DNA of 64,000 nucleotides from the NCBI GenBank assembly GCA_021776195.1, contig JAJFGK010000051.1:18229-82228 (forward strand). Direction: 5' to 3'. This DNA comes from Kiloniellaceae bacterium. Lineage in GTDB: Bacteria; Pseudomonadota; Alphaproteobacteria; Kiloniellales; Kiloniellaceae. Shown piece after piece: positions 23,216-32,062 of the stretch. Below the pieces are notes generated by a model. It was not told the origin of the DNA, did no database searches, and worked only from the letters and a program-made list of their open reading frames with translations. Numbering within the stretch: the stretch's first letter is position 1; every line of letters starts with the position of its first letter. The translations under genes were made by a program, and so were the position numbers.

Positions 23216-23691
23216 TGGCCGTAGGCGCCTGGCAGCTTTACAACCAATTCCGCGAGTTCATGGCCGATGGGACCATCGACCTGGACACCACGACCTTCAA
23301 CATGCACCTGCTCACGTCGGCCTCGAACGCCGGCACAGGCACGCTTTCGACGCTTTCGCAGTTGACCAACGAGTTGGCCTCCGCACGGGGCTACACGCTC
23401 TCGGGCAAGGCGCTAGCCGGCGTTTCCTGGGCCAATGGCGCTTCCGCCGCGATCAAGCGTTTCGACGCCACGGCGAATGTCTGGACCGCGTCTGGCGGCA
23501 ACCTTGGGACCGCGGCGGCCCTCAAGTTCGCGGTAATCGTGGCCAACACCGGGGCCTCGGCCAAGGACGGCGCCAACAAGCTGGTCGCGCGCTCGCAGCT
23601 CTCGACCTCCGGCTTTGCGGTGACCGACGGCAACACCCTGACCGTCACGCCTTCCGCCAACGGAATCTTCGAGCTGTCCGGCGGGGGCTAA
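23215..23691 (+). CDS. Virion structural protein, fibre-associated
   Basis: 158 residues, starting on the last base of the preceding stop codon. AVGAWQLYNQFREFMADGTIDLDTTTFNMHLLTSASNA and GYTLSGKALAGVSWANG through AVIVANTGASAKDGANKL match a pattern common in phage capsid-fibre or tail-fibre accessory proteins. Ser/Thr/Ala-rich beta protein. Exact role unknown. Confidence 0.68.
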   Translation: MAVGAWQLYNQFREFMADGTIDLDTTTFNMHLLTSASNAGTGTLSTLSQLTNELASARGYTLSGKALAGVSWANGASAAIKRFDATANVWTASGGNLGTAAALKFAVIVANTGASAKDGANKLVARSQLSTSGFAVTDGNTLTVTPSANGIFELSGGG

Positions 23692-23694
23692 GTC

Positions 23695-24162
23695 ATGGCC
23701 TTCAAGACCAAGGGCTCGCGTGACATCCCTTCCGAACAGTTCAATCGAGCGCTTGGGGTGGCGGCGCAGGTCAAGTCGGTGGCCCAGGCCATGCGGACCC
23801 GCGCGGCCGGCGGAGCAGTCAGCTTGGGAGACATCGAGAGCAACCTCCTCGCGACGCTTCGCCTGGGGCGGGTGGAGCTGATTAGGGCCAGCCAGGTCCC
23901 CGGCATCGTGGCCCACGCCAGGGGGGAGTTTGACGATCTGACCTACGACATCGCGACGGAGTTCACCGCGATGATGGCGCAGATCAACGCTCTTTTGGTG
24001 TGGCTGGAAGCCAACTTCCCGACCGACGCCAGCGGTCATCTCCAGTCGCGAAAGTTCGTCGGCGATGGTTCCGGCGCCCTGGTTGACGTGGAGCTGACCG
24101 CAGCGCCGGCCCTGGCCGCCTTCATCACCAGAGTGGATGCGCTTATCGCGTCCATCGACTAA
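23695..24162 (+). CDS. Phage structural hypothetical protein
   Basis: 155 residues, largely helical in the first 110 (SEQFNRALGVAAQVKSVAQAMRTRAAGGAVSLGDIESNLLATLRLGRVELIRASQVPG) with a short beta end. It overlaps the next gene by one base. Always between fibre genes here; possibly a baseplate or fibre-attachment protein. Confidence 0.62.
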   Translation: MAFKTKGSRDIPSEQFNRALGVAAQVKSVAQAMRTRAAGGAVSLGDIESNLLATLRLGRVELIRASQVPGIVAHARGEFDDLTYDIATEFTAMMAQINALLVWLEANFPTDASGHLQSRKFVGDGSGALVDVELTAAPALAAFITRVDALIASID

Positions 24163-25625
24163 TGACTATCTCCGTATCGGGTTCGGCTGTCATTGACAGC
24201 GCTCAATCTCAGCCATCCCCCATTACGGTAGATCTATCGACAGCATCCGTGGGCGACATGCGGGTGCTCCAGCTAACTATCACACAAAATAGTCAAGCTA
24301 CCGCCCGAACCATTACTGTTCCCACAGGTTGGGATAAAATAGCGACTGATCCATCTGTTGGCGGCATTACTGCCGTCAGGACGATTTGGCTACAGCGCCC
24401 CAAAGAAAGCGGTGATGGCGATACACTGGACATCACGCTTAGTGGCGACACAGGTTGGGGTTCAATTTGCGAGACCCTTAGCTCAAGTACCGGCGCAGAC
24501 CTCGAAATAGACGTTGAAAACACTGCCGCGAACACTGGACTGAACGCTGCCCCGGTAGCAACCGGAGAAACAACGACTACCGCCAATACCATAGTGATCT
24601 GCGGCTATGGTTGCGACGACGACGACGGTAACGCCACGGGGCAGCCGTCCGGTATGACGGTAATTGGCTTCAGGGAAAGTCCTTTCTCTGGCAATGGCTA
24701 TTCGATGATGTTGGCCCACGTCGCTCAAGCTTCGGCAGCGGCAACGGGCGACAAGACTTTCTCTATCGATGCCAGCGAAGATTGGTCTGCGGCCCTCTTT
24801 GCGATCAGAGAAGCGAGCAGCGGCGTCTCTCTGTCACCGGCCACGGCGGACCTTTCTCTCGCGGGACATGCGCCGCAGGTTCTCGTCCCCCGGGACCTGT
24901 CTCCGGCCACGGCGGACCTGGCGCTCTCGTCTACTGCGCCAACAGTCAATCTCGATGTCTTCAGGACGCCGGCCAGTGGGGCCCTGGCTCTCAGCACGGC
25001 GGCGCCCGCCCGCGCCATCGATTTCCGCCGCGACCCGGCAAAATCGGACCTGTCCCTGGCAGGCTCTGCCCCGACCGTCGAAGTCTCCGGCAGCACCGAT
25101 ATCGCGCGCGACCCCGCCAAGGCGGATCTGTCGCTGTCGGCGACGGCCCCGTCCCGTGTCATTGATTCCCGCAGAGATCCCGCCACGGCGGATCTCGTTG
25201 TCACCGGCCACGCCCCCGCCGTTGCGATAGATGTTGCCCTGACGCCGGCCGCAGCCAGCCTCACTCTCGCGGGAGCCGCTCCCGCGCGCACGATCGATTC
25301 CCGCAGGACCCCGGCGCAGGCAGACCTCGCTCTCGCGACGACCGCGCCGACCAAGATAATCAGCGTTCAGCGCGTGCCTGGGAAGGCCGACCTTTCTCTC
25401 GCCGGCCACGCACCCTCAGTGGGCATAGGCCCCCATATCGAGCCTGCTGCCGCCGCCCTTTCTCTGGCGGGTTTCGCGCCGGATCTTGTCACCACGGCGA
25501 CATTCATCTTCGCGGTCCCTGCCGCCTCTCTCCAACTGGATGGGTATATCCCCCGACTGGGCTCATGGATGGACCCGCAGGCCTCGGTCGCTGAGACCTG
25601 GGTCGACGTGCCCAAGCACCTGTGA
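24162..25625 (+). CDS. Tail-fibre-like protein with eleven AP repeats
   Basis: 487 residues. Residues 1-222 form a beta-rich N-domain (TWGxxx-type strands, Ser/Thr-rich) encoded by visibly AT-richer DNA than the rest. From ~223 to ~470 lie about eleven tandem ~22-residue units such as LSPATADLSLAGHAPQV, DPAKSDLSLAGSAPTVEV and TPAQADLALATTAPTKII. The C-terminus (WMDPQASVAETWVDVPKHL) resembles that of the next protein. Probably an elongated virion fibre or adhesin-like part. Confidence 0.72.
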   Translation: MTISVSGSAVIDSAQSQPSPITVDLSTASVGDMRVLQLTITQNSQATARTITVPTGWDKIATDPSVGGITAVRTIWLQRPKESGDGDTLDITLSGDTGWGSICETLSSSTGADLEIDVENTAANTGLNAAPVATGETTTTANTIVICGYGCDDDDGNATGQPSGMTVIGFRESPFSGNGYSMMLAHVAQASAAATGDKTFSIDASEDWSAALFAIREASSGVSLSPATADLSLAGHAPQVLVPRDLSPATADLALSSTAPTVNLDVFRTPASGALALSTAAPARAIDFRRDPAKSDLSLAGSAPTVEVSGSTDIARDPAKADLSLSATAPSRVIDSRRDPATADLVVTGHAPAVAIDVALTPAAASLTLAGAAPARTIDSRRTPAQADLALATTAPTKIISVQRVPGKADLSLAGHAPSVGIGPHIEPAAAALSLAGFAPDLVTTATFIFAVPAASLQLDGYIPRLGSWMDPQASVAETWVDVPKHL

Positions 25626-25637
25626 GGCTCGATCGCC

Positions 25638-27323
25638 ATGACTGATGTCTGGATCAAAGCTGCGCTGGCATCGGCCGACACCGGAGGAGGCACCCAGGAC
25701 ATCGTTGCGGCCGGCATCGACACCGCGAAGGCCTGTCTGCTCGTCATGGGCAGCGTTGCCGCAGACAACACCGTGGAGGCGGGTGATCTTCAGCTCAGCG
25801 TGGGTTTTGCATCGGGGGCGGCTCTCGAAGGCACGACGTACTTCGATTCGGAGCACGATTTACCCACCAGCAATGCCAACCGAGGCAGCACCAACGATTC
25901 CGTGATCGCCTTCTACAGCCTGTCGAGTCCCGGAACGGTGGTGGCGGAAGCGGAGCTACAGGCCCTGATCACCGGTGGAATCCGCCTGAACTGGTTGACC
26001 ACACCGGGGTCCGCCTTTCGGATCATTGGCCTGCTCTTCGGCGGGGCCGACCTGGGCGCAGCGGTCGGGGAGAAGGTCCAGGGCGCTACCGTTTCAGGGC
26101 TCAGTATCGCCCCGAAGTTTGCCTTTGAAATGACGAACGGAGCAACCATCCCGGGCACGGCCGCCACCAGCGTGTTCTCGCTGGGAGCGGCCTTCGATAA
26201 CGGAGTGTCGATCGAACAAGCCGCGCAGTATTTCAGCGAACAGGACAATTCCGCGATCGCCGCGGTTAGCGCGCTCCTTCGAGACGACAGCGTCTCCGGG
26301 CAGCTCTTGTCCAGCTCCAATACCTGGAACGATCAGGTCACGTCGTTCACTTCGGACGGGTACGTCACAAGCGCGGCCGGTGGGGCAGACGAGCTTCTGT
26401 ATCTCGCGTTGGCCCTTGGTGGGCTCGCAGCGGATGTGCGGGTGATCGACATTCCGACGACGGCAGGCGTGACCTCCTACACCGTCGGTTTCCCGCCAGG
26501 CTGTCTCATGTTCATCGGCAGCGACATGACCGCTGTCAACACCGTCAAATCCGACGGAGAGGGAGCCGGGCAGTTCATTTCCGTTGTCACCCCCGAGGTA
26601 GAAAGCGCAATCGTTTTCGGCGCCAGGGACGGGCAGACGGACACTCGGACGTTCCGGGGGGCCGCCTCCAGAGCGATCCTGATTTACGATCACAACGGGA
26701 CAAAGGTCGCAGAGGCCTCGTTCGACTCATTCCGGAGCGACGGTTACCGGCTCAACGTCACCACGGCCCCCGCGACCGCCCTCAAGGTGATCGCCATCGC
26801 CTTCCAGGCCAGTCACCACCTGTCCCCAGCCACGGCGCAGTTATCCCTGTCCGGGAGCGCGCCGACACTGGACTTGAGCGCCGGCTTATCCCCGGCCAGA
26901 GCCGCTCTCTCGCTCGTCGGCCACGCACCCTCGTTTCGGCTCAACCACATTCGGTCACCGGCGGCGGCAGCGGTGGCACTTGCCGGCAATGCGCCACTCC
27001 GGACCGTGAATGTGAGGCGGTCGCCGGCCAAAGCGGATCTGACGCTTACAGCTTACTCACCGGGGCTATCGGCTAATCTGAGTTTTTCGCTGGTCGGGGC
27101 CAATCTGATCCTGGCCGGCGCGGCACCTGCGGTCGCCCTGTCGAACAACCTCGTCTTCTCACCCGCCACAGCGGCGCTGGTCCTCTCGTCCTCGGCGCCG
27201 CTCGCGGGCAACGGTGTGGCCTTGGCACCTGATGCCGCGGCGCTCTCGATCTCGACGAGCGCGCCGGGTGTCTTCGGATGGACCGATACCACCAGCCCCA
27301 GCGAGGTTTGGGTCAATGTCTAA
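25638..27323 (+). CDS. Tail-fibre-like protein with duplicated domain and AP repeats
   Basis: 561 residues. The first ~390 contain a domain that appears twice (first copy ~25-150, second ~285-390). Shared features are a C/L-L-x-M/F-x-G-S strand, then a DxVIxF/ARDG region and a T-x-P-x-x-A/F-x-V/I-I ending in G/A-LLFGG or IAFQ. About seven AP repeats follow (LSPATAQLSLSGSAPTL onward) and the end WTDTTSPSEVWVNV parallels the neighbouring fibre gene. Likely receptor-interacting or spacer fibre protein. Confidence 0.7.
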   Translation: MTDVWIKAALASADTGGGTQDIVAAGIDTAKACLLVMGSVAADNTVEAGDLQLSVGFASGAALEGTTYFDSEHDLPTSNANRGSTNDSVIAFYSLSSPGTVVAEAELQALITGGIRLNWLTTPGSAFRIIGLLFGGADLGAAVGEKVQGATVSGLSIAPKFAFEMTNGATIPGTAATSVFSLGAAFDNGVSIEQAAQYFSEQDNSAIAAVSALLRDDSVSGQLLSSSNTWNDQVTSFTSDGYVTSAAGGADELLYLALALGGLAADVRVIDIPTTAGVTSYTVGFPPGCLMFIGSDMTAVNTVKSDGEGAGQFISVVTPEVESAIVFGARDGQTDTRTFRGAASRAILIYDHNGTKVAEASFDSFRSDGYRLNVTTAPATALKVIAIAFQASHHLSPATAQLSLSGSAPTLDLSAGLSPARAALSLVGHAPSFRLNHIRSPAAAAVALAGNAPLRTVNVRRSPAKADLTLTAYSPGLSANLSFSLVGANLILAGAAPAVALSNNLVFSPATAALVLSSSAPLAGNGVALAPDAAALSISTSAPGVFGWTDTTSPSEVWVNV

Positions 27324-27340
27324 GCCCATAGGAGCGCCGC

Positions 27341-28696
27341 ATGCCATCAACCTTTAGCCCCCTTCTCCGCGCCGAAGAGCAGGGTGACGGCGAAAACGAG
27401 AAAACCTGGGGCGACAAGGAAATCGCGACACTCAGGTTGCTCGAGAAAGCCATTGTCGGACGCCTCAGTGTCAGCGTCGCCGGTGGCTTGGATGTGACGC
27501 TCACGACGAACCAGGGTGCCGAGGACCAGGCCCGCTACCGGCGCATCGATCTGACGGGCCTTCAAACCGCCAACCTCAACCTGATCGTTCCCGACACGGG
27601 GCGCTGGGTCTTTTTCAACGGCGCCACCGGTGCCTTCTCGCTGACCGTCAAGACAGCGGCTGGGACAGGCATCGTTCTACCCCAGGGCGGAACGCTACCC
27701 GTGGCGGCCGACGGCACGAACGTGGTGCCCGACAGCCCACTGACCGCTGACGCCGACGGCTACAAGCTCGCCGTTGGCTCCCTTGAAGTCGCCGAAGATT
27801 TCCGGCTCCCGAACGCCAAGTCCTTGGCAGGCCGCAACGCCGCTGACGACGCATGGCAAGACCTTCTCAGCATTAGCGCTGGTGACGACACGACGCTGAG
27901 CTCAGCCGACGACTTCATCTTCGCAAACGCGGCCGGGGCAACGATTGCCACCCTCACCGAGCTGGGCGCCCTTTCGATTAAAGATCCCGCTATCGCCGTG
28001 AATCACTTCTCCGCCAACTCCAGCGGCGCGTCGGTGTCTCGCACCAACGGCCTCGGCACGGCCTTGACGGTAGGGCTGAACGATGGCGCCGCGAATGCGA
28101 TCGGCGACGACATCATAATCGACTTCACCGCCGTGAATAGCGACGACACCGCGGTCGACTTCGGCCGGATCTTTTGCCAGATCACAGACGAGACGAACGG
28201 CACAGAGGACGCCGAGTTCATCTTCTTCACGACGCAGGGTGGGGCGACCACCGAAATCTGCCGCATGGCTGACGGCATCATCGTCGGCACGCCAAATGGC
28301 AGTTTTAAGGGTGCAGGCACCTTGAACGCCCAGAACGGCGTTTACGACAACAACTCGCTGCTCTCCGGCTATGTGATCGAGGCGGCTCGCTTTGGCACCA
28401 TCGATCAGAACCGGTGGGGCGCTGTCGGCCGACTGGGCGTTCACGTCGCGGCAGAACAGTTCGCCGCGCGGATGCACCGGGACCTGGACCCCGATCAATT
28501 CCATCTGGACATGATGGAGCGAGGCGAGCTCCCGGCCATGCCTACCTACGAGGAATGGCTGAAGGGAGACCTTCCGCTCGGGTCCTTGGTTCAGCGGCTG
28601 TGGGAGACGGCAGAGGTCATGGCAGTGCATGACCAGAAGATATTGGCCGAGGTCCGGGCATTGCAGGGCCGAGTACAGTTCCTGGAGGCGGTATGA
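27341..28696 (+). CDS. Tail fibre/spike protein
   Basis: 451 residues. N-terminal ~60 residues (FSPLLRAEEQGDGENEKTWGDKEIATLRLLEKAIVGRL) resemble phage tail-attachment regions; the middle is Ala/Thr/Asp-rich beta structure (LPNAKSLAGRNAADDAWQDLLSISAGDDT). The end LVQRLWETAEVMAVHDQKILAEVRALQGRVQFLE is a coiled coil suited to trimerisation. A good candidate for the receptor-binding fibre. No depolymerase motif is visible. Confidence 0.72.
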   Translation: MPSTFSPLLRAEEQGDGENEKTWGDKEIATLRLLEKAIVGRLSVSVAGGLDVTLTTNQGAEDQARYRRIDLTGLQTANLNLIVPDTGRWVFFNGATGAFSLTVKTAAGTGIVLPQGGTLPVAADGTNVVPDSPLTADADGYKLAVGSLEVAEDFRLPNAKSLAGRNAADDAWQDLLSISAGDDTTLSSADDFIFANAAGATIATLTELGALSIKDPAIAVNHFSANSSGASVSRTNGLGTALTVGLNDGAANAIGDDIIIDFTAVNSDDTAVDFGRIFCQITDETNGTEDAEFIFFTTQGGATTEICRMADGIIVGTPNGSFKGAGTLNAQNGVYDNNSLLSGYVIEAARFGTIDQNRWGAVGRLGVHVAAEQFAARMHRDLDPDQFHLDMMERGELPAMPTYEEWLKGDLPLGSLVQRLWETAEVMAVHDQKILAEVRALQGRVQFLEAV

Positions 28697-28911
28697 CCCC
28701 GGAAGTAGCAGATCGAGCCCTCGCATTTCTCGAACGGGTGGACCTGAAGGGCAGGGAGGTTCCTGTCTTCAGCAAAGTCGTCGCCGAGCTGGTGGAGATT
28801 CGCGACATGAGTAAGCCAACCGATCCTCCCGCGCCGCCAGCTCCTCCAACGCCGCCAGCCAAACCTCGGCGCGGCAAGAGGGTGCCAGCCTCCAAGGGCA
28901 AGAAAGCCTAG
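28693..28911 (+). CDS. Small Pro/Lys-rich phage protein
   Basis: 72 residues overlapping the fibre stop (ATGA). A short helical part (PEVADRALAFLERVDLKGREVPVFSKVVAELVEIRD) and a disordered tail (PPAPPAPPTPPAKPRRGKRVPASKGKKA). Its overlap with the fibre gene suggests a fibre assembly or attachment factor. Confidence 0.62.
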   Translation: MTPEVADRALAFLERVDLKGREVPVFSKVVAELVEIRDMSKPTDPPAPPAPPTPPAKPRRGKRVPASKGKKA

Positions 28912-28915
28912 GTCT

Positions 28916-30697
28916 ATGACCCTCCGCCGGATCGACCTCGCACCAGGCATCGTCAAGGAGGACACGGCCTACGCCTCGGAGGGGCGGTGGATCGACGGCG
29001 ATCACGTCCGGTTCCGTGATGGGCGCCCGGAGAAGGCAAAGGGCTGGCAGAACCAGGGATTTTCCCTGGAGGGAACCCCCAAGGACACGGTCACCTGGCA
29101 AGACCTCTCTGGCTTCCGCAACATCGGGATTGCGACCTCCGACAAGCTCTACATCGTGCAGGGCGGCGACCTCAATGACGTCACGCCGTTTCGTCGTTCG
29201 GTGGCTGCCCTTTCGAATGGCCTGACCACCACCATCGGCGAGTCCACCGTCGTCGTCGCGGACACGGGACACGGTGTCTCCATGACCGGGGCCTTTGTGA
29301 AGTTCTCAAACGCCTCCGGGGCCGTCGGGGGCCTGACGATCGACGGTGAGTACAGGGTCACGGAACTGGTCGACGCCGACGGCTACAAGTTCGATGCCGG
29401 GTCCGCCGCCACCTCGAGCGCGACCGGTCCGGCCACCATCGACGTCGACTATCTGGTCGAGCCGGGCAATGCCGATTCCGTCTTCGGGTTCGGCTGGGGC
29501 GCCGGACGGTGGAACCGAGGGACTTGGAACACGCCGCGAACCACGGGACAGGGGATCCAGCTCGAGGGGGCTCAGTGGTCGCTGGATCTCTGGGGCGAGG
29601 ATCTTCTCGCCTGCCTGCGGAACTCGAAGATCTACATCCACGACGCGACCCTTGGCGTGACCGCCCGGGCCGTCGTGATCTCTGCCGCGGCGCCGACGGC
29701 CAACCGCTTTATCCTGGTCTCACGGCCGTCCCGGCACCTGCTGGCGTTTGGGACCGAAGACACCATCGGCGATCCCGGCACGCAAGACGACCTGCTGCTT
29801 CGGTGGTGCCACCGAGAAGACTTCACGGACTGGGTCCCTACCACGACGAACACGGCCGGAAGCTTCCGGTTCTCTGGCGCCTCCAGGCTGGTCTCGGCGG
29901 TCATCACCCGGCGCGAAATCCTGGTCTGGACCGACGTGAATGTCTGGCAGACCTCCTTCATCGGTGGCGAGGACGTCTTCGGCTTCAACCAAATCGGCGA
30001 GGCCTGTGGTGCCATCGGACTTCACGCCACTCTGGACATCAACGGCGTGGTCTACTGGATGGGCGACTGCAACTTCTACCTATATGACGGGCTGATCCGC
30101 GTCCTTGAGTGCCCGCTTCACGACTTCATCTTCGAGAACATCGACATCGTGCAGGGCGATTCGGCCTTCGCCGGCCACAACCGCGCGGAAAATGAGGCGA
30201 TCTGGTTCTACAAGGACACCACCGGCGCCATTCGGATGGTGGCGGTCAACTACATCGACGGAACCTGGTGGGTCGCCACGCTGTCCCGAACGACCTGGGT
30301 CGATTCCGGGGTCCTGAAGAACCCGATCGCAACCTCCGCCGACGGCAAGATCTACGACCACGAGATAGGAAACTCCGACGACGGCCAGCCCCTGACGGCC
30401 TTCATCGAGTCCGGCGACATCGACATAGGCGACGGAGACGCGATCTCCTTCATCCGCAAGGTCGTCACGGACATGAACATCAAGTCGGGCTCGGCCACGA
30501 TCACGATCAAGGCCCGCAAGTACCCGAACGGCGCGCAGGTCACCAAGGGGCCCTACGAGATCACGTCCACCACGGAGAAGATCAATTTCCGCATCCGGGG
30601 CCGGCAGATCTCCTATCGGATCGAGTCGACGGGCGCCGACGACGACTGGCGTCTCGGGAGCCCGCGCTTCGATATCCAGGAAGACGGTGGGCAATGA
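28916..30697 (+). CDS. Tail hub/nozzle (P22 gp10-like DNA stabilisation) protein
   Basis: 593 residues. The start RRIDLAPGIVKEDTAYASEGRWIDGDHVRFRDGRPEKAKGWQNQ is the hallmark of large podovirus nozzle/stabilisation proteins. Repeated beta-propeller-like motifs (FILVSRPSRHLLAFGTED, LLLRWCHREDFTDWVPT, REILVWTDVNVWQTSFIGGEDVFGFNQIG) continue to a beta-rich C-terminus. It closes the portal channel after packaging. The stop overlaps the next gene (ATGA). Confidence 0.8.
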   Translation: MTLRRIDLAPGIVKEDTAYASEGRWIDGDHVRFRDGRPEKAKGWQNQGFSLEGTPKDTVTWQDLSGFRNIGIATSDKLYIVQGGDLNDVTPFRRSVAALSNGLTTTIGESTVVVADTGHGVSMTGAFVKFSNASGAVGGLTIDGEYRVTELVDADGYKFDAGSAATSSATGPATIDVDYLVEPGNADSVFGFGWGAGRWNRGTWNTPRTTGQGIQLEGAQWSLDLWGEDLLACLRNSKIYIHDATLGVTARAVVISAAAPTANRFILVSRPSRHLLAFGTEDTIGDPGTQDDLLLRWCHREDFTDWVPTTTNTAGSFRFSGASRLVSAVITRREILVWTDVNVWQTSFIGGEDVFGFNQIGEACGAIGLHATLDINGVVYWMGDCNFYLYDGLIRVLECPLHDFIFENIDIVQGDSAFAGHNRAENEAIWFYKDTTGAIRMVAVNYIDGTWWVATLSRTTWVDSGVLKNPIATSADGKIYDHEIGNSDDGQPLTAFIESGDIDIGDGDAISFIRKVVTDMNIKSGSATITIKARKYPNGAQVTKGPYEITSTTEKINFRIRGRQISYRIESTGADDDWRLGSPRFDIQEDGGQ

Positions 30698-30888
30698 CGA
30701 TACGGCTGCCCGATGCACCGGACCTCTACGATCCCAGGTGGGCCCGGGAGATGGAGCGCGTCCTGGAGCTCAAGTTCGACGAGCTGGACGCCACGATCCG
30801 AGCCCTGCAGGCGCCGGTCTTGATTATCACGGTGCCGACCGCGCAGGTCACCCTGACGACGACGGCGCCGAGCGTGGTGGTGGCGTAG
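30694..30888 (+). CDS. Small virion protein ending in an AP-repeat unit
   Basis: 64 residues. A helical front (DLYDPRWAREMERVLELKFDELDATIRALQ) is followed by one repeat, PTAQVTLTTTAPSVVVA. At DNA level the end shares a 17-18 base match (ACGACGGCGCCGAGCGT) with the end of the zinc-ribbon gene 9.6 kb upstream. Starts in an ATGA overlap with the nozzle gene; last gene of this + strand unit. Confidence 0.68.
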   Translation: MTIRLPDAPDLYDPRWAREMERVLELKFDELDATIRALQAPVLIITVPTAQVTLTTTAPSVVVA

Positions 30889-30904
30889 GGGCGGCCCTTT
30901 TGCT

Positions 30905-31084
30905 TCACCAAATCCCGAACCAGATCCCGATACCGTGGACGATTGCGACAGGAAAGAACATCGCCCCGGCGATTAGAAACCCCCACCTGTCATCGGTGAA
31001 ACAAACGTAGACATGCGTAAACCAGGATGCCGCACACGTGAGTGCGATGACCCAGAGCAGAAGTGTCGATAGACCGTCGTTCAT
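30905..31084 (-). CDS. 59-residue two-segment membrane protein
   Basis: Not covered by longer frames. Sequence MNDGLSTLLLWVIALTCAASWFTHVYVCFTDDRWGFLIAGAMFFPVAIVHGIGIWFGIW has two hydrophobic segments and the WGFLIAGA-FFP-x-x-x-x-HGIGIWFG pattern seen in small phage/plasmid membrane proteins. The ATG abuts the upstream TAA with no spacer (TAAATG). Last gene of a minus-strand operon inside + strand virion genes. Function unknown. Confidence 0.72.
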   Translation of the reverse strand: MNDGLSTLLLWVIALTCAASWFTHVYVCFTDDRWGFLIAGAMFFPVAIVHGIGIWFGIW

Positions 31085-31414
31085 TTACGGGGCCATTCTC
31101 AGTTGTAGTCCGGAATAGTTGGTGCCGAACAGAATTAGGAAGAGAATCAGCCAAACGCCTATCGGACCGATAGGCGGGTGTGAATCTGGATCAGCGAACT
31201 TCCGCCTGTAAAGCCACCAGAGAAACGGGAAAACCCCTGGCAGAACCAATAGGCTTCCAGCCTGACCCAGGGTCTCCGCCCAAATGGTCAAGTTGTACGG
31301 CCATAGGTGCGCGCCTCGAACGACTGTCAGCGCCGCGCCTGCGATCAGTGACAAGGACACCAGCATCGTGGCCTTAAGAAAGAATGTGCGGGATCCGGAC
31401 ATTCTGCCCCTCAC
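31085..31414 (-). CDS. Three-segment membrane protein of a cargo operon
   Basis: 109 residues from GTG 31414 (overlapping the upstream stop) or 105 from ATG 31402, which has AGGGGC before it. Hydrophobic segments near 14-33, 48-66 and 85-103 with basic loops (RRKFADPDSHPPIGP). No family recognised. AT-richer than its surroundings. Likely lysogenic cargo rather than a virion part. Confidence 0.65.
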   Translation of the reverse strand: MRGRMSGSRTFFLKATMLVSLSLIAGAALTVVRGAHLWPYNLTIWAETLGQAGSLLVLPGVFPFLWWLYRRKFADPDSHPPIGPIGVWLILFLILFGTNYSGLQLRMAP

Positions 31415-31953
31415 TCGCGAAACCAGATCATGTCTACGATGGCGGTCGAGTGCTCGTCATGTAGAAGTTCTGGAGCACAAAATTCGACGGTAACAACCGC
31501 GGTGCCTTTATCGCCTTCGTCGCTTCTACCGTGGGGGCCGTTGGCGAAGCGCAGGAACTGGCAGGAAATGTCAAAGGCAAAGTACGAGTAGCAGGCCGCT
31601 AGGCTGCATTCGAAGGCTCTGAGATGGGACACGTTTCCAGCCCCATACTCTTCCTCGATGATCTCGGCGACTCGCTCCTTGCTGAATTCGGGAATTCTCT
31701 TCCACCAGTACTCTGGTGCCAAAGCGGCACTCTCAATGAACAGTTTCCTGGTGTCTCTATCGACCCAGAAGGCGCTTGAGACTCGGAATTTGTTATCGTC
31801 CGTCCAGTGTACTGTGAATTCCCCCTTCTCTGCCGCCAGCCACTCTTTGTCGCTTGAGACAGTGATCTTCGAATCGTTGTGGTGAACCTGTTCTTGTGCC
31901 GCAACCGCACCTGCGAAGATGGGCCAAAAGAGCATTACCAGAACGAGCTTCAT
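31411..31953 (-). CDS. Secreted protein, prophage cargo
   Basis: 180 residues. MKLVLVMLFWPIFAGAVAAQEQ is a cleavable signal peptide; ATG 31953 is preceded by AAGGAGACCGAG. The mature part has four or five Cys (ECSLAACYS, ISCQF, EFCAP) that may form disulphides, and KEWLAAEKGEFTVHWTDDNKFRVSSAFWVDRDTRKLFIESAAL. The family is unrecognised. First gene of a minus-strand, AT-richer three-gene operon that interrupts the late genes; such modules are typical of genes expressed in the lysogen. Confidence 0.7.
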   Translation of the reverse strand: MKLVLVMLFWPIFAGAVAAQEQVHHNDSKITVSSDKEWLAAEKGEFTVHWTDDNKFRVSSAFWVDRDTRKLFIESAALAPEYWWKRIPEFSKERVAEIIEEEYGAGNVSHLRAFECSLAACYSYFAFDISCQFLRFANGPHGRSDEGDKGTAVVTVEFCAPELLHDEHSTAIVDMIWFRE

Positions 31954-32062
31954 GACTCGGTCTCCTTCGTCTCTTTCGGGAGAGTAACTCTCTACCGCAG
32001 CAAGAATCAACACTCAGGAGATTCACAATCTTCTCCGCACCATCTAATTGAGGAACCTGCCT

